Shown here piece by piece: positions 5,064 to 5,714 of a stretch of DNA of 5,714 nucleotides (position 1 is the stretch's first letter; each line of letters starts with the position of its first letter). The notes beneath the pieces were generated by a model. That model was not told where the DNA came from, did no database searches, and saw only the letters and a list, made by a program, of their open reading frames with translations. The DNA is from Chloroflexota bacterium (GTDB lineage: Bacteria; Chloroflexota; UBA6077): assembly GCA_021786215.1 (NCBI GenBank), contig JAJYNT010000151.1:1-5714 (forward strand), read 5' to 3'. A program made the translations under genes and the position numbers.

Positions 5064-5588
5064 ATGTCTATCCCAGTCGGTCGTACCAAGAAGGCTACCC
5101 AGACGGTTACCCTATCCGTTGGAGATGAGGCCCCCGACTTCACCCTGCCCACCCATCTCGGCACCGTGGTGGGGGCCGGCAGCAGCAGCCATTTCTCCCT
5201 GAGCAGTCTGCGGGGAAAGCGCCTTGTGCTGATCACCTTCTTCCCGCTGGCCTACACCCCGGTTTGATCGGCCGAGATGCCTTCGTTGGAGGCAGACAAG
5301 GATCGTTTCGATCGAGCGGAGACCGATCTCGTCGGTATCAGTGTGGACCACATTCCCGTGCTGAAGAGTTGGGCGCTGTCGCTTGGCGGTATCAGCTACC
5401 CGTTGGCCTCCGACTTCTGGCCCCATGGAATGGTCTGCAGTCAGTACGGTGTGCTCAGGGCTGATGGATACAGCGAAAGAGCCAATTTCATTGTCGACAA
5501 GAATGGCCGGATCGCCTACATCGATGTACACGATATCGACGAGCGGCCCGATAACGAGGAGCTATTGGAGATCCTGAGAAAGCTGTAG
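5064..5588 (+). CDS. prxU: Selenocysteine-containing peroxiredoxin (in-frame UGA at the catalytic position)
   Basis: Cytosolic thiol/selenol peroxidase of the AhpC/TSA (AhpE/BCP-like) family that reduces H2O2, organic peroxides or peroxynitrite. Reading through TGA 5265-5267 gives 174 residues, a normal length. Seen: GDEAPDFTLP (20-29), SLSSLRGKRLVLITFFPLAYTPV (45-67), then position 68 = TGA, then SAEMPSLE (69-76), VGIS (90-93), DFWPHG (117-122), the catalytic-Arg type stretch SERANFIVD (137-145) and VHDIDERPD (155-163). Pro61-Leu-Ala-Tyr-Thr65-Pro-Val-68 fits PxxxTxxC, so the TGA replaces the peroxidatic Cys itself. Selenocysteine at this place is known in bacterial PrxU proteins. A SECIS-like hairpin follows. 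The only Cys is Cys125, a possible resolving residue. No other in-frame stop or frameshift exists. Alternative: a pseudogene from a Cys-to-TGA mutation or a sequencing error, less likely given the position and hairpin. The sel genes are not in the window. Confidence 0.85.
5265..5267 (+). other. UGA codon read as selenocysteine (Sec68)
   Basis: This TGA is in frame with ATG 5064 and with the conserved downstream half ending at 5588. It falls at the peroxidatic residue of the PxxxTxxC motif. In the roughly 1,540 codons of the five genes it is the only in-frame TGA; the four genes whose ends are visible stop with TAA or TAG. A one-base difference from TGC or TGT would give the ordinary Cys form. 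Confidence 0.83.
5278..5294 (+). promoter_or_regulatory. Bacterial SECIS-like hairpin downstream of the UGA
   Basis: TGCCT (5278-5282) pairs with AGGCA (5290-5294); a U-G pair (5283/5289) and a C-G pair (5284/5288) extend the stem to 7 bp and leave a GUU apical loop at 5285-5287. G5285, the first loop base, lies 18 nt after the UGA, inside the distance known for bacterial SECIS elements, where SelB needs a G early in the loop. A lower helix is possible between GATC (5266-5269) and GATC (5301-5304). The element lies within the coding sequence, as usual in bacteria. Confidence 0.65.
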
Positions 5589-5650
5589 TTGGTGATAATG
5601 GTGACTCGGAGGGAGATGTACGAGCAGGCTGCTCTCTGAGAGATCGGGGG

Positions 5651-5713
5651 GCCGGCTTCCGCTTGCCAAAACGGAAGCGTCCGAGTCATGATTATGACTG
5701 CTTCCGTTCCGGC
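5651..5713 (+). repeat. Nested inverted-repeat element downstream of the peroxiredoxin gene
   Basis: Three stems share one continuous right arm: AGTCAT/ATGACT (5684-5689 with 5694-5699, GATT loop), AACGGAAGC/GCTTCCGTT (5670-5678 with 5700-5708) and GCCGG/CCGGC (5651-5655 with 5709-5713). The left arm carries bulges of 5 and 14 nt. The middle arm CGGAAGC (5672-5678) can instead pair with GCTTCCG at 5655-5661, which would exclude the larger fold. There is no T-run inside the window, but the element reaches its edge. It could be a terminator, an attenuator of the next gene or a repeat-family element. No gene is seen in 5589-5714. Confidence 0.5.
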
Positions 5714-5714
5714 G

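Noticed and set aside
5255..5280. Frameshift or simple nonsense pseudogene at 5265
   Set aside because: The frame is the same on both sides, so there is no frameshift. A nonsense mutation exactly at the catalytic Cys with a SECIS-like hairpin behind it is less likely than recoding, though a genome check is still required.
5277..5588. Separate 103-codon gene starting at the ATG at 5277
   Set aside because: It has no ribosome site, would lack the N-terminal half and active site of a peroxiredoxin, and is in exact frame with the upstream half. It is better read as the continuation past the Sec codon.
5589..5714. tRNA-Sec (selC) or another structured RNA gene in the downstream region
   Set aside because: There is no acceptor/T-arm pattern, no TCA anticodon stem and no CCA-type end; only the nested hairpins are supported.

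Overview
This is a GC-rich bacterial window with compact genes, strong Shine-Dalgarno sites (GGAGG, AAGGAG, AGGAGGTG), a GTG start, an intrinsic terminator and a substrate-binding protein that looks lipid-anchored. Together these suggest a GC-rich, possibly anaerobic bacterium of Firmicutes type or a similar lineage that makes selenoproteins. No taxonomic marker is present, so this placement is an inference.

Left part, minus strand (1-2848): a tripartite tricarboxylate transporter (TTT) operon in the order tctC-tctB-tctA. TctC (2848-1880) is the extracytoplasmic solute receptor and has a lipobox. TctB (1731-1258) is the small membrane subunit. TctA (1229 to beyond position 1) is the large permease and is cut by the window edge. 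A plausible sigma-70 promoter (extended -10 TACTAT, -35 TTGCAC, 17-nt spacer) lies at 2934-2962. A 12-bp palindrome covers its -35, and two GCACGTGC palindromes in the leader can pair into a hairpin.

Middle (2963-3455): about 490 bases without a convincing gene. They separate the divergent tct operon from the purine permease and hold several short dyads, including a cluster around a TTGACA hexamer at 3300.

Right part, plus strand: an AzgA-type NCS2 purine permease (3456-4895, GTG start) ends at a 23-bp perfect-stem terminator (4917-4971). Next comes the most interesting gene, a peroxiredoxin at 5064-5588 interrupted by an in-frame TGA at 5265-5267. The TGA stands exactly where the catalytic (peroxidatic) cysteine of the PxxxTxxC motif belongs, and the frame continues with well-conserved peroxiredoxin sequence to TAG at 5588. 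A hairpin starting 10 nt after the TGA, with G first in a GUU apical loop, fits a bacterial SECIS element. I read this as a selenocysteine peroxiredoxin of 174 residues (Sec68), which ordinary gene calling would split into two fragments. The window closes with a nested inverted-repeat element (5651-5713) whose central arm can pair with either of two partners.

Functionally the genes are two separate uptake systems (a carboxylate-type TTT transporter and a nucleobase permease) plus one thiol/selenol peroxide-detoxifying enzyme. They appear to be independent transcription units: the tct operon diverges from the permease, and the terminator separates the permease from the peroxiredoxin.
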